Shown here: piece after piece, positions 10,735 to 21,440 of the stretch
Position numbering within the stretch: position 1 is the stretch's first letter
How the letters are laid out: every line of letters begins with the position of its first letter
Assembly: GCA_963575745.1 (NCBI GenBank)
Contig: CAUYUJ010009779.1
Location: 653,811-717,810 of the forward strand
Reading direction: 5' to 3'
From: Prorocentrum cordatum
Taxonomy: Eukaryota > Sar > Dinophyceae > Prorocentrales > Prorocentraceae
DNA: 64,000 nt
Program-made: the position numbers and the translations under genes
Notes under the pieces: model-generated
The model's input: the letters and a program-made list of their open reading frames with translations, nothing else
What the model was told of the DNA's origin: nothing
Database searches by the model: none

Positions 10735-11120
10735 GCAATATATGCGGTGTAGTCTCGGTTGTGCAATCAATGATGTGCAATCTAGGTGGTGCAACCCCTA
10801 TGATGCAGCCTACGTGGCGCAAAACAAAACAAAGCAATGCAATACAAGACATCACAAAGCAATGCAACACAACGAAACGCAATGCACATCAATACAACGC
10901 AATGCAACACAATGCAACGCAAAGAAATGCAAAATAATGCGAAACAATACAAAGCAGTGACAAGCAACGCATTGCAATGCAACATGATGGAAAGCAGCGA
11001 GAAGCACCGTGAAGCAATGCCATGCAGCGCCAAGCAATGCCAAGCAAACCGATGCAACGCGAGGCCAGGCCATGCAGACCAATGCGAAGCGGTGCAGAGA
11101 AAGTCGAACCACTCACTGCA
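10735..11120 (+). repeat. Degenerate AATGCAAC minisatellite
   Basis: Starts with the CTAGGTGGTGCAACC words shared with 8805-8892, then runs as degenerate decamers such as AATGCAACAC and AGCAATGCAA. The GCAATGCA words also recall the ATTGCA-rich foldbacks at 30960-31150 and 33049-33493. Confidence 0.75.
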
Positions 11121-11321
11121 AATCCGTGTGTACTGCACTGCAGAGCAGCGAGAGACGGTGCAGCGCAACGCAGGCCCAGACGGCGACGGCGACCACGCAG
11201 CCACCAGACCGACGCACAGACCCCGAAGACGAAGCGGCGACGAGGCGGCGACGAGGCGACCACGCTGCCGCCACGCCGACGGGCAGGCACGGCTCCTCCG
11301 AGAAGCAGAACACACAACACC

Positions 11322-11650
11322 CACTTTAGGAGGCAACTACAGGGATTTAAAACGTATAAGATTTCTAATACATGATTAATATATGAATGAATTTATGAAC
11401 TCATCGTTGTTTTTATACTAAATCCCTGCATGCTTAATACATGATCCGCACGCGGAGCATATATAAAAACAGCACTGTACTGGGACGGTTCCGGCGGAAG
11501 GATTTAAAAGGAGCAACCCCATTGGGGGGCTGTTACGGAGTGGGCCTCGGATTGAGCGGGATTGCACGGGATTCGGCGGGATGAAGCCGGAGTTCGGCCC
11601 GGGGCAGAATCAGCAGTGGACCTCCCGGGAGCTGCAAACCGAAGCTACCA
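11322..11650 (+). repeat. Dispersed repeat R5, copy 1 (interrupted by M3)
   Basis: Shares AGGAGGCAACTAC, CGGAAGGATT, CCCCATTGGGGGGCTGTTAC, GAGTGGGCCTCGGAT and GACCTCC with the uninterrupted copy at 29826-30070. M3 is inserted at 11346-11477. The A/G-CGGGATT decamers are fewer here than in copy 2. Confidence 0.8.
11346..11477. mobile_element. Small insertion M3 inside R5, 8-bp TSD and empty site known
   Basis: A 132-bp A/T-rich insert containing ATACATGATCCGCACGCGGA. It is flanked by TACAGGGA (11338-11345) and TACTGGGA (11478-11485), a duplication with one mismatch. The copy of the host repeat at 29840 reads ACTACTGGGAGG with no insert, which is the empty site. A second M3 copy lies at about 27622-27766. 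Confidence 0.85.
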
Positions 11651-12275
11651 GTCAGCGCAGGCGCTGCTTGGGGCACCTCTCCCCGGCTCCGCGCGGACTC
11701 CCTCGACATCGGCGCTGACCGCCCTGCCCCGGCGCTCTCGCCATGTGGCGGCGCCTCGGAGAGGCGCCGCCGAGAAGGCCCAGCCCGGATCCTGAAGACA
11801 TCTGCGCGGGCCTCCGAGCGCGACTTGTGCTTACGCAGCTGCCTGGGGGCTCTTCTCGGGCCGGACGAGAGGGGGGGATGGAAAGGGGGGGCTTTTGAGA
11901 ATCGGCTCACGTGGCTGATCCTCCCCAGCGCCTCCCGGCGCCGGGAGGCGCCCATGCATCGAGGAGTGGGCCCGGCGGCGGGGCCGAGACCAGCTGCACG
12001 CAGCAGATGTCGTACCCCCCCCCTTTCCCAATACCCCCCTCTTCGTCCGGCCCGATAGTCGATCACGCGCGCGCGCTTGCCGCCTGGGGCATCTGCGGCG
12101 GCTGCTCGGACAGCGCCTGGTTGATCTCCTCCGCGCGCGCGCATGCGGCGCGGCAGCCGCGGCGGCACCCCGTCGAGGGGCACCTTCCCCCGAGACCAAG
12201 TGCGCGTCTGAGGTCGCAGGCTCTGCAAGGGCGAGGGTCGAGGCCTGCACGTGTGCAGGAGCCCCTCCCCCCCCT
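11651..12275. other. GC-rich spacer
   Basis: GC-rich text with CG-alternating words (GCGCGCGC near 12065 and 12133). No credible coding exon or repeat copy was identified. Confidence 0.4.
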
Positions 12276-12298
12276 ATATATATATATATATATATATA
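12276..12298. repeat. (TA)n microsatellite
   Basis: A pure TA dinucleotide run following CCCCCC. Confidence 0.9.
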
Positions 12299-12663
12299 CT
12301 AGAACCACGCGCGCGCTTCGCGCGCGCTTAGGTTCTAGCTAGGATCGTCACCGTCGTCATCATGAACATCACAATCGCCATCATTCCCCCCGCCAGGGCT
12401 AATGTACATCGTTTCTGGATGCTTCTGGCCGGAATACGAAGGGAGTTTCTGTAGTCAGAGTCTCCGGCGGAAGTCGCGGGGCCCCTCAGGATACTTACGG
12501 ATGCCTCTGATAGTACTTAAGAAATGATGGACCCATCATTTTGTACCTGTGCCTTGATCAGTGGGACGGGCTTCGCACCGCCGCACATCACAAGACACGC
12601 TCGAGCGGATCCAGCCGTGGCGACGTCGGGGACTGCAGAAGGTCGCAAGGACACGGAATCTGA

Positions 12664-12668
12664 AAGGA

Positions 12669-12705
<37 letters not shown>

Positions 12706-12845
12706 AAGAGAGGGAGAGAGAGACAGACAGACAGACAGAGAGCGAAGGAGAGAGAGAGAGAGAGATGGAGTGAGAGAGAGAGAGAAAGCAAAAAACAACA
12801 GAGCGAGAGAGAGAGAGAGGCAGAGAGAGGAAATGGAGAGGAGGC
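12664..12845 (+). repeat. (GA)n microsatellite, interrupted
   Basis: AGAGAG runs interrupted by AAAG, GGGAG and (ACAG)n words. Frames through it are repeat artefacts. Confidence 0.93.
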
Positions 12846-12914
12846 GAGCTTGAGTCAACGAAAGTCGCAGGGAAGGGGGCAAGGGGAAGAAGGCCAGAGA
12901 GCGCTGAAGGATAC

Positions 12915-13625
12915 AAATACTGGAACCCTCTTGGGATTTTTTGGGGGGCCTCGTCCGGCCGCTCGCTGGGAGTTTGACGTAGCTTCTCGGGAGCCTCTGA
13001 ACCTGTCGGGGGCCTCCTGGAAGCAGGTTCGAAGCATTTTGGGGCCGATTTGGGGCTTCTCGGGGCCTCCTTTGGGCCTCTTGGGGGTCTCCTGGGGCCT
13101 CTTGAGGGGCCTCCTTGGGGCCTCCTGGCGGCCTCTTGGGGCGGAAGGCTCGAGCTTGCGGTTCGTGGTCCCCCTCTGGGCCCCCTCTTGGGCCCGTCTT
13201 GGGGCCCTCTTGGGCCATCTTGGGCGCCTCTTGGGCCGTCTTGGGGCCCTCTTGGGCTGTCCTGGGGCCCTCTTGGAAGCTTCTTGGGCCGTCTTGGGGC
13301 GGTCTTGGGCGCCTCTTGGGCCGTCCTGTAACGTCGGAAAGCCCAAAAGACAACTTTGTTGAAAATGTACGTTTTACGAAGGGAATGGGCCAATTTTTTG
13401 CGTCTAGGGGCCCTCTTGGGACGCATGTTGGAGGCTTCTTGGGGCCTCTTGGGGGCGTCCTTGGACGTCTGGAGGCCATCTTCAGCATCTCGGAGCCCTC
13501 TTGGAGGCCTCTTGGAAGTTTCTTGGGCCGTCTTGGGCGCTTCTTGGGCCGTCTTGTCTGACTGGGGAGGCCTCCGGCAAGCCCCGACGAGCCTCCGGGC
13601 CCCCCGGGGCGCACATTTGTGGTCG
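12915..13625 (-). repeat. R4 repeat array, inverted
   Basis: The reverse complement of the CCAAGACGGCC/CCCAAGAGGCCTC wording: plus-strand words are TCTTGGGCCGTCTTGGGGC and similar. GTAACGTCGGAAAGCCC near 13330 is the inverted R4 lead-in. Frames are open on both strands but encode only degenerate repeats. Confidence 0.75.
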
Positions 13626-13659
13626 AGGTCCCGGCCCCAGGCCCCCGGACCCGGTGCGC

Positions 13660-13662
13660 CGT

Positions 13663-13693
<31 letters not shown>

Positions 13694-13935
13694 GAATGTA
13701 TTAAGGAGGAGGAGGAGGAGGAGGAGGAAAAGGAAAAAAAGGAGGAGGAGGAAAAGGAGGAGGAGGAGGAGGAAAAAGGGGAGGTGGAGGAGGAGGAGGA
13801 GGAGGAGGAGGAGGAGGGAGGAGGAGGAGGGGGAGGAGCAGGAGGAGGAGGAGGAGGAGGTGGAGGAGGAGGAGGGGGATGAGGAGGAGGAGGAGGAGGA
13901 GGAGAGGAGGAGGAGGAGGAGGATATGGTATGACT
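13660..13935 (+). repeat. (TA)n followed by (GGA)n
   Basis: A TA run at 13663-13692, then an imperfect GGA array with AAAAGG interruptions to 13935. Confidence 0.93.
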
Positions 13936-14012
13936 CCTCGGATGTCCGCGCGGGTGTCCTGGGCGGGCGCTGGACCTCCCGCCCGGGGCGCTGGAGGCCG
14001 CCGTGGGGGGCC

Positions 14013-14068
14013 CCAGGACTGTGTCGGGCGTGTCCCCCTGCAGGGGGACACGCCCGACACAATCCTGG
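14013..14068. repeat. Palindrome made of two fused M1-type termini
   Basis: GTGTCGGGCGTGTCCCCCTG at 14021-14040 is followed directly by its perfect reverse complement at 14041-14060. With one mismatch the symmetry extends to 14013-14068. The arm is the M1 terminal sequence, so this looks like two element ends joined head to head with the interior lost. Confidence 0.85.
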
Positions 14069-14119
14069 GGCGGGAAGGGAAACGAGGGAGGAGGCGGGAA
14101 GGGAACGAGGAGGGAAGGG

Positions 14120-14127
14120 AACGAGGA

Positions 14128-14158
<31 letters not shown>

Positions 14159-14230
14159 GAGGAGGAGGAGGAGGAGGAGGAGGAGGAGGAGGAGGAGGAG
14201 GAGGAGCGAGGAGGAAGAGGAGCGAGGAGG
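14120..14230 (+). repeat. (GGA)n microsatellite
   Basis: A pure GGA run that abuts the M1 fragment at 14234. Confidence 0.95.
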
Positions 14231-14233
14231 AAC

Positions 14234-14398
14234 AGGATTGTCGGCGAAACAGAAAGAATACCCCAAACATGCCACAACAAGATGGAAAAAACTCAGAAAA
14301 TAGTCCCCAGGCTATGTTTGGACTAATTGTTTTACTATGGCTGAATTCTTGTTATCTTTCGTCGAGAATCCCCCTGTAGGGGGACAGGCCCGACTTAA
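14234..14398. mobile_element. M1 element (copy c), left terminus replaced by GGA array
   Basis: The interior begins GATTGTCGGCGAAACAG, followed by AGAATACCCCAAACATGCC; the right end is CCCCCTGTAGGGGGACAGGC then CCGACTTAA. The expected TTAGGTCGGGC left end is absent and the GGA run stands in its place. Confidence 0.8.
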
Positions 14399-14517
14399 CC
14401 GCAGGGGGTCTGCGCAGCTCTTCCCAGCCCTCCTGCGTTGGGTGTTTGTTTCGACTCGAGCACTGTGGTCCGCAAACCTCCTCCCGCCTCCCCTGTCCTC
14501 CCTGCCTCCCCCCTCCT

Positions 14518-14684
14518 TGAAGGGGCCCTGGGACACACAAATAAATGCACACAAATAACAGGATTCCCCATATCTTCTCATATTTTCTGGGTTTTTGTCT
14601 TCCCGCCCAAGACCCATATTTTCCCATCTCTTCTTGGGAATCGGCGACTCATTGTGTCTGTGCGTGTTTTCCCCTTCCTGACTC
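14518..14684 (+). repeat. Dispersed repeat R1, copy 2
   Basis: Runs from AAGGGGCCCTGGGACACAC through AAATAAATGCACAC, CATATTTTC and ATTGTGTCTGTG to CCTGACT. It matches the copies at 32530-32685 and 61697-61856 and the fragment at 1-55. No coding content or clear inverted termini. Confidence 0.8.
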
Positions 14685-14769
14685 CTGCCGTCTGCCTCCC
14701 GTGTCCTGCCTCCTGCCTCGTCCTGCTGCCTCTCAGTGGGCTCCTGGGAGGCGCGGCGGCGTCAAGGGA

Positions 14770-14873
14770 GTGAGGAGGAGGAGGAGGAGGAGGAGGAGGA
14801 GGAGGAGGAGGAGGAGGAGGAGGAGGAGGAGGGGGAGGGGGAGGAGGAGGAGGAGGAGGAGGAGGAGGAGGAG
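14770..14873 (+). repeat. (GGA)n microsatellite
   Basis: A GGA run with a GGGGAGGGGGA interruption, directly preceding the 104-bp satellite. Confidence 0.95.
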
Positions 14874-14874
14874 A

Positions 14875-16190
14875 TCCAGGCGGGACCTCGCAGCTCCCCA
14901 GGCGGCTGCGAACTGCGCCACCGTCCCCACTTCGTGGGCTCGTGGGGGGCACGGCGGGGCCGCGGAGCACGCGGAACCAGAAAGGGACCTCGCAGCTCCC
15001 TGGGGGGCTGCGAACAAGGGCTCCCAACTTCGCGCTTCGCGCTGCGCGAAGTGCGAAGTGCGAATAACTTCGCGCTCTCGCGCCGCCTCCCAGGAGAAGA
15101 GAGGAGGATGAGGGGGAATCGGAGCCGAACCGCGAAGCGCGAAGCGCGAATAACTTCGCGCCCTCGAGGGCGCCCTTGGCGAAGAGCGCAAGTGTCCCCA
15201 CTCTCGTGGACCTCCTGGGGGTCACGGCTCAGTTGGGGAGCGCGCGGGTCCAGACGGGACATTTCAGCTTCGGGGTCTGCAAAAAGCGCAACGGTCGCCA
15301 CTTTCGTGGGCCTCCTGGGAGGTCCAGCGGAGTCGGGGAATACGCGGTTCCAGGCGGGACCTCTCAGCTCCCTCTGTGGCTGCGAACCGTGCAATGACTC
15401 CACTCTCGTGGGCTCCTGAGAAGCACGGCGGAGTCGGGGAGTACGCCCGCTCAGTCGAGACCTCGCTGCTCCCTGGGTGACTGCGAAGTGCGCAATTGTC
15501 GCCACTTTCGGGGGCCTCTGGGAGGCACGGCGGAGTCGGGGAGTGCGCGTATTCAGGCGGGACCTCGCAGCTCCCTGGGTGGCTGCGAACTTCGCATCTG
15601 TCGCCACTTTCGCTGGCTCCGGGAGTACGCGGATCCAGGCTGGATCTCGCACCTCCCTGGGCTACTGCGAATCGTGCAATTAACGCCACTTTCGTGGGCC
15701 TCTGGGAGGCACAGCGGAGTTGGAAGTACGCGGATCCAGCCTCTGTGCTCCCTGGTGGCTGCGACGTGCGTGTGCGATTGTCGCCACTTTCGTTGGCCCC
15801 CGAGGGGCACGGGGGAGCCTGGGAGCACGCGGATCCAGGCAGGATCTTGCAGCTCCTTTGGTGGCTGCAAGCTGCGCAGCTGTCGCCACTTTCGTGGACC
15901 TCCCGGGGGGCACGGCGGAGTCGGGGAGTACGTGGATCCAGAGGGGACCTCGCTGCTCCCCGGGTGGCTGCGAACTGCGCAACCGTCGCCACTCTCGTGG
16001 GCCCCTGCAGGGCACGGCTGAGCAGGGGGAGCACGCTGATCCAGGTGGGACCTCGCTGCTCCGTGGGTTGCGCACTGTGGAGCTGTCGCCGCTTTTGTTG
16101 GCTCCTGGGGGGCACGGTGGAGTCGGGGGCCACGCGCACCCTGGGTGGCTGCGAACTGCGCAACTGTCAACGCTTTTACGAGCTCGTGTG
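14875..16190 (+). repeat. Satellite of about 104-bp units, about 11-12 copies
   Basis: The unit carries GGCTGCGAACTGCGCAAC, GTCGCCACTTTCGTGGGC, GGCACGGCGGAGTCGGGGAG and TACGCGGATCCAGGCGGGAC, repeating at about 100-105 bp. Units diverge strongly at the left, where 15020-15170 also holds inverted CTTCGCGCTTCGCG and GCGCGAAGTGCGAA words. Frames through it are open on minus but are satellite translations. Confidence 0.85.
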
Positions 16191-16585
16191 AGGCAAGGCG
16201 GGGATGAGGGCAACGCACATCGCGCATATCGCGTGATGCGTTCTGTATTTTGGAGGGTTCATGCAAATATTCGTGTCGCGTGGACAACAAGGTTGGCTAC
16301 GTCTCGAGTAAGTAATTATCCTTTGACCATTGGCACCAACCACCAACACAGAAGTGTCTCCACCTGGGGAAGATGATCTTCAATTTGAAACTGATACTAA
16401 TCTCTGAGAGAGCGCGTTTCACGGGCGCTTGCCTTGGGACCATTCGGCGGCGCGTTTCGAACCGGGGGGTGGGCCCCCCCCCAACACTCGGCGCCGTCGA
16501 TCAGAACCAGGGGGACTCCCGTCCTCCCTAATACCCCCCCCTCCCGAACCTCCCCCCCCCCTCCCAAGGAGGGAGGGGGTTCAAA
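16191..16585. other. Spacer without recognisable gene
   Basis: Nothing assignable. CATCGCGCATATCGCGTGATG near 16217 is a local near-palindrome; C runs follow from 16478. Confidence 0.4.
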
Positions 16586-16589
16586 CCCC

Positions 16590-16760
16590 CCCCCCGGCGC
16601 CGGCGGCCGCCAGCAGCGCCGACGGCGGGGACGCAGCGACGATGACCAGAGGCAGCCCAGAAGGGGGGGGGTCCAAACCATCCCCCCCGGCGCCGGCGCC
16701 GGCGCCGGCGCTGGCAGCGGCCAGCAGCGCCGACGGCGGGGACGCAGCGACGATTACCAG
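16590..16760 (+). repeat. Short tandem duplication (GCCGACGGCGGGGACGC)
   Basis: Two copies of a segment with CAGCGCCGACGGCGGGGACG and CAGCGACGATNACCAGAG, at about 16613-16651 and 16725-16763. Confidence 0.8.
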
Positions 16761-16841
16761 AGAGGGCCCACAGGCCGCAGAGGGAACACATATATCGCCA
16801 TATCGAGCCGTCGCCCCCCAGGAAGGTCCACGAGGCTTCAC

Positions 16842-18212
16842 GCATGCTCCTCAGACGCCCCCGAGACCCTTCTCGCGAGACCTCAAGAGGCATCCATTAA
16901 AACTCTGACCCACAGCCAAAACACAGTGGCGGGAAGAGCCGAAGGCGACACCGCCACCACCACCAGCACCAGCACCACCCACCACCAGAAACCACAACAC
17001 CACCACCACCACCACCACCACCACAACCCACCACCACCACAACCCACCACCACAAACCACAACCACCACCACTACCATCACCACCACCCACCACCACAAA
17101 CCACCACCACCACCAGCACCGCCACCAGCAGCACAACCATCACCACCACAAACCACCACGCCACCACCACCACCGCCACCACCAATACCACCACCACCAC
17201 CACCTCAACCCACCAACACCACCACCAAATTACCACACAACCACCACCGCCACAATCAACACCACCACCACCATCACAACCCACACCACCACCACCACCA
17301 CAACAAGCCACAACATCACCACCATCACCACCGCCACCATCACCACCACTAGCACCTCCTCCACAAACCACCGCCGTGACCACCACCGCCACCGACACCA
17401 CAAACCACCACCACAACCACCACCACCGCCACCACCTCCACCACAACAACCCACCACCACCACCACCGCCACCTCCACCACCACAACAACCCACCACCAC
17501 CATTACCACCAAAACCACCCAAACCACCACCACCAACCACCACCACAACCACTACCATCACAACAAACCGCAGCACCACCACCACCAGAACCACCGCTAC
17601 CACCACCACAACCCACCACCACCACCACCACCACAAACCACCAGGCCACCACCACCACGACCACAACCACCAGCAGCACCACCCACCACCACTACAACAA
17701 ACCACCACCACAACCACCACAGCCACCACCACCGCCACCACCACCTCCACAACCCACCACCACCACCACAACCACTACCACCTCCACAACCACCACGACA
17801 AACCACCACACCACCACCAGCACCACCACCAGCACCACCACCACCTGAGCCCACCACCACCACAACTACCTTCACCACCACCCCCAGAAACCACCGCATC
17901 ACCACCAGCACCGCCACCACCACCACAACCTGCCACCACAACCACCACAACAACCACCACAGCCATCACCACCAACCACCACACCGCCAGCACCACAACC
18001 GCCACCACCACCACCGCCACAATCACCACCACCACCACCACCATCACAGCCCAACACCACCACCACCACCTCAGAAAGGCCTCAAGAGATGCCGAAGAGG
18101 CGCTCAGGAGGCTTCACAGATGCCCTTCAGAGACCCCCGAGAGCCCTCCGACGAGACCCCAAGAGGCATCCATTAGGACTTTGACCCAAAACCAAGGCAC
18201 GTTGGCGGAGCG
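16842..18212 (+). repeat. (CCA)n-rich block bounded by a duplicated flank
   Basis: 16950-18075 is almost entirely CCA/ACC with CAACC and GCC interruptions. The flanks are duplicated: 16842-16940 and 18105-18212 share GAGGCTTCAC, CAAGAGGCATCCATTA, CTNTGACCCA and GGCG. The block therefore sits between direct repeats of about 100 bp. The His/Pro/Thr and Val/Gly/Trp frames are artefacts. Confidence 0.88.
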
Positions 18213-19135
18213 TCGTCGTCGTCGTTATCGTCGTCGACGTCGTCCTCGTCGACGCTCCCCGCCGCCGCCGCCCGCCGCCGCAGGCGCCGCCGCCGGCCAA
18301 GAAAACGAAGTCGTCGCCCCCGCCGCCGCCGCCAGCCGCCGCAGGCGCTGGCCCGAGGAAAGGGAGAGAGGAGGAAAAGTAGGGGAGAGGGGGGGGGGTT
18401 GAACCCCCCTCCCCCTCCGTCACGGGAAGGGGGGGGGGCTCGAACCCCCCACTTCGATGCAGGGGGGAGGGGGTCCGGTTCCAAATCCCCCCCCCTTCAA
18501 GCGACCACAAAACGCGCTCTTTCAAATCTCTTGACTACCCAAGAACTCCGACCATCACCCAAATCGGGATCATCTTCCGTCAGGGGAGACCACCGCCGAT
18601 ATTGGTGCTGGTGCCACCTCTAAGACATGCGAGACGAGACCGGGCGCCGGCGATGGCGAGGGCGGCGGCGGCGGCGACCCGCAAGTATGGCCCAGAGATT
18701 CCCCCAGGGCGGCACACGACCGTCCCTACAGAGCCACAGGATGCACGAAAACTTCCCCAGGGAGGCCAAAATGGTTCAAGAGAAGGCCCGGATGGCCACG
18801 CAGCGCGTACAATGGGGCACGGGGAGAGGGAAGCTTCTTAGATGGAATCCGCTTCTTCGAAGGCGCCGACCTCACATCTATAGACAAGGCCCGCGCCTTC
18901 TAAGAAGCAGGGGTGTTTCTAAGAAGCCCTCCCCCCTCCCCCATACCCCCTTCTGCGCGTGGCCGAACTTCGTCATCTAGCTTACCGATTGTGTGGCCCG
19001 CGTGTCACCTGGGGAGCCCCGCGGATCTTCCAGGAAACGTGCAGGCCTTATCTTGGAACTAAGTATGTTGAGCTGGACAAGGAAGAACGTCAAAAGGTTG
19101 GCAACAAACATGTGCTGCACGAATCTAGCGTCTCG
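18213..19135. other. GC-rich spacer, no gene recognised
   Basis: Contains a CGTCGT run (about 18208-18255) and G/C homopolymer runs around 18388-18495. No credible exon found. Confidence 0.4.
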
Positions 19136-19139
19136 GATG

Positions 19140-19350
19140 CGTTCCGTGTGAGTGAGTCCGTCTGAGTGAGTGTGAGTATGACTGAGTGTGGGCATGAGTG
19201 AATCAGAGTATGAGCGAGTGATGTGGGCACGATCGAGTCCGACTATGAGAAAGTCTGAGCACGAGTCAGTCTGTGTGATCTGAATCTGAGTACGCATGAG
19301 TCTGAGTATGAGTGAGTGACCAGTCGAGAGCCTAAGTATGAGTGACTCTG
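19140..19350 (+). repeat. Degenerate GAGTGAGT minisatellite
   Basis: Words such as TGAGTGAGTGTGAGTATGA recur with small changes over 200 bp. Confidence 0.8.
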
Positions 19351-19497
19351 TATGTGGATGCGTGTGAGAGCCAGTAGGGGTGAGACGGTGGTGGCGGAAG
19401 GTGAGGGGGAGGCGGAAATATCAAATCAAAACTTCTCCTGGCGAACGACCCAACCACGTGCAACTGTGAGTACCGCCGTTGTGAGCATCGCCTTCGG

Positions 19498-21440
19498 TAT
19501 GTGGGGTGTGTGCCGAAATGGGGCGGGACCGCCACGCAGGCGCTGCCACTGGGGTCTGATGGCGCTGCCACTGGGGCCACGGAGCATGTGAGGGGGTTGC
19601 CAAACTCGGTGGCGGGGCCGCCATCGAATCTCCGATGGGGCCACGAAACATGCGCGGGGAGAGTGCGAAAATGGGGCGGGGCCGTCATGCGAACCCTGCC
19701 ACTGGGGCCTTCGGTGGGGCTCCCCATGCGGCCACGAAGCGTGCGCGGGAAGTGCCGAAATGGGGCGGGGCCCCCATGCGAACCCTGCCGCTTTGGCCGT
19801 CGGTGGGGCTCCCCATGGGGCCACGAAGCGTGCGCGGGAGTGCCGAAATGGGACGGGGCCGCCATGCGAACCCTGCCACTGGGGCCTTCGGCTGGGCTCC
19901 CCATGGGGCCACGAAACGCGCGCCGGGAGTGCCGAAACGGGACGGGGCCCCCATGCGAACCCTGCCACCGTGGCCTTCGGTGGGGCTCCCCATGGGGCCA
20001 CGAAGCGTGCGCGAGGAGTTCCGAAATGGGGCGGGGGCGCCATGCGAACCCTGCCACTGGGGCCTTTGGTACTGCTCCCCATGTGGCCACGAAGCGTGCG
20101 AGGGGAGTGCCAAAATGGAGCGGGGCCGCCATGCGATCCCTGCCACTGGGGCCTTCGAGAGGGCTCCCCATGGGGCCACGGAACGCGCGCCAGGAGTGCT
20201 GACATGGGGCGGTGCCGCCATGCAAACCCTGCCACTGGGGCCTTCGGTTGGGCTCCCCATGGGGCCACGAAACGTGCGCGGGGAGTGCCGAAATGAAGCG
20301 GGGCCCCCATGCGAACCCTGCCACTGGGGCCTTCGGTGGGGCTCCCCATGGGGCCACGAAACGCGCGCGGGGAGTGCCGAAATGGGACGGGGCCGCCATG
20401 CGAACCCCGCCACTGGGGCCTTCGGTGGGGCTCCTCATACGGCCACGAAGCGTGCGCGGGAAGTGCCGAAATGAGGCGGGGCCGCCATGGCAACCCCGCC
20501 ACGGGGGCTTTCGGTGGGGCTCCCCGTGGGGCCACGAAGCGCGCGCGGGGAGTGCCGAAATGAGGAGGGGCCGCCATGCGAACCCTGCCACTGGTGCCTT
20601 CGTTGGTCCCCATGGGCCACGGAAAGTGCGCGGTGAGAACAGAAATTCGTTGGGGCCGCCATGCGAACCCTGCCACTGGGGCCTTCGGTGGGGCTCCCCA
20701 TGGGGCCACGAAACGTGCGCGGGGAGTGCCGGAATGTACCGTGGCCGTCATGCGAGCCCTGCCACTGGGGCCTTCGGCTGGGTTCCCCATGAGGCCACGA
20801 AGCGTGCGCGGGGAGTGCCGACATGAGGCGGTGCAGCCATGCGAACCCTGCCACTGGGACCGTCGTTGGGGCTCCCCATTGGGACATGAAACGTGCGCGG
20901 GGAGTGTCCAAATGGGGCGGGGCCGCCACGCGAACCCCGCCATAGTGGCCTTCCGTGGGACTCCCCATGGGGCCACAGACCGTGCGCGGGGAATGCCGAA
21001 ATGGAGCGGGGCCGCCATGCGACCCCTGCCACTGAGGCCTTCGAGAAGGCTCCCCATGGGGGGCGCGAAACGTGCGCGGGGAGTGTCGAAATGGGGCGGG
21101 GCCGCCATGCGAACCCTGCTATTGGGGCCTTCGGTTGGGCTCGCCATGGGGCCACGAAACGTGCGCGGGGAATGCCGAACTTGTGCGGGGCCGCCATGCG
21201 AACCCTGCCACTGGGGCCTTCGGTGGGGCCCCCCCATGGGGCCACGAACCGTGCGCGGGGAGTGCCGAGATTGGGCGGGGCCACGATGCGAACCCTGTCT
21301 CTGGTGCCTTCGGTGTGGCTCCCCATGGGGCCACGAAGCGTGCGCGGGGATTGCCGACATGAGGCGGGGCCGCCATGCGAACCCTGCCACGGGGGCCTTC
21401 GGTAGGGCTCCTCATGGGGCCACGACGCGTGCGCGGGGAG
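19498..21440 (+). repeat. Satellite S, 89-bp subfamily
   Basis: The core reads GCCATGCGAACCCTGCCACT, GGGGCCTTCGGTGGGGCTCC and CCATGGGGCCACGAAACGTG, then GCGCGGGGAGTGCCGAAATG. Successive CCATGCG positions (19773, 19862, 19951, 20040, 20129, 20218) are exactly 89 apart. About 22 units. Long frames on both strands result from a unit that lacks stops. Confidence 0.95.

Noticed and set aside
12517-14303. Frames of 579-587 codons on minus and 315 on plus
   Set aside because: Mixed GA, R4, TA and GGA repeats; compositionally driven and in conflict with each other.
16560-16600. GGTTCAAACCC-type tRNA T-arm lookalike (also near 18400-18440)
   Set aside because: No D-arm, anticodon stem or acceptor pairing could be built around it; it is a by-product of G and C runs.
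16434-18176. 580-codon His/Pro/Thr-rich frame
   Set aside because: Direct translation of the CCA block.
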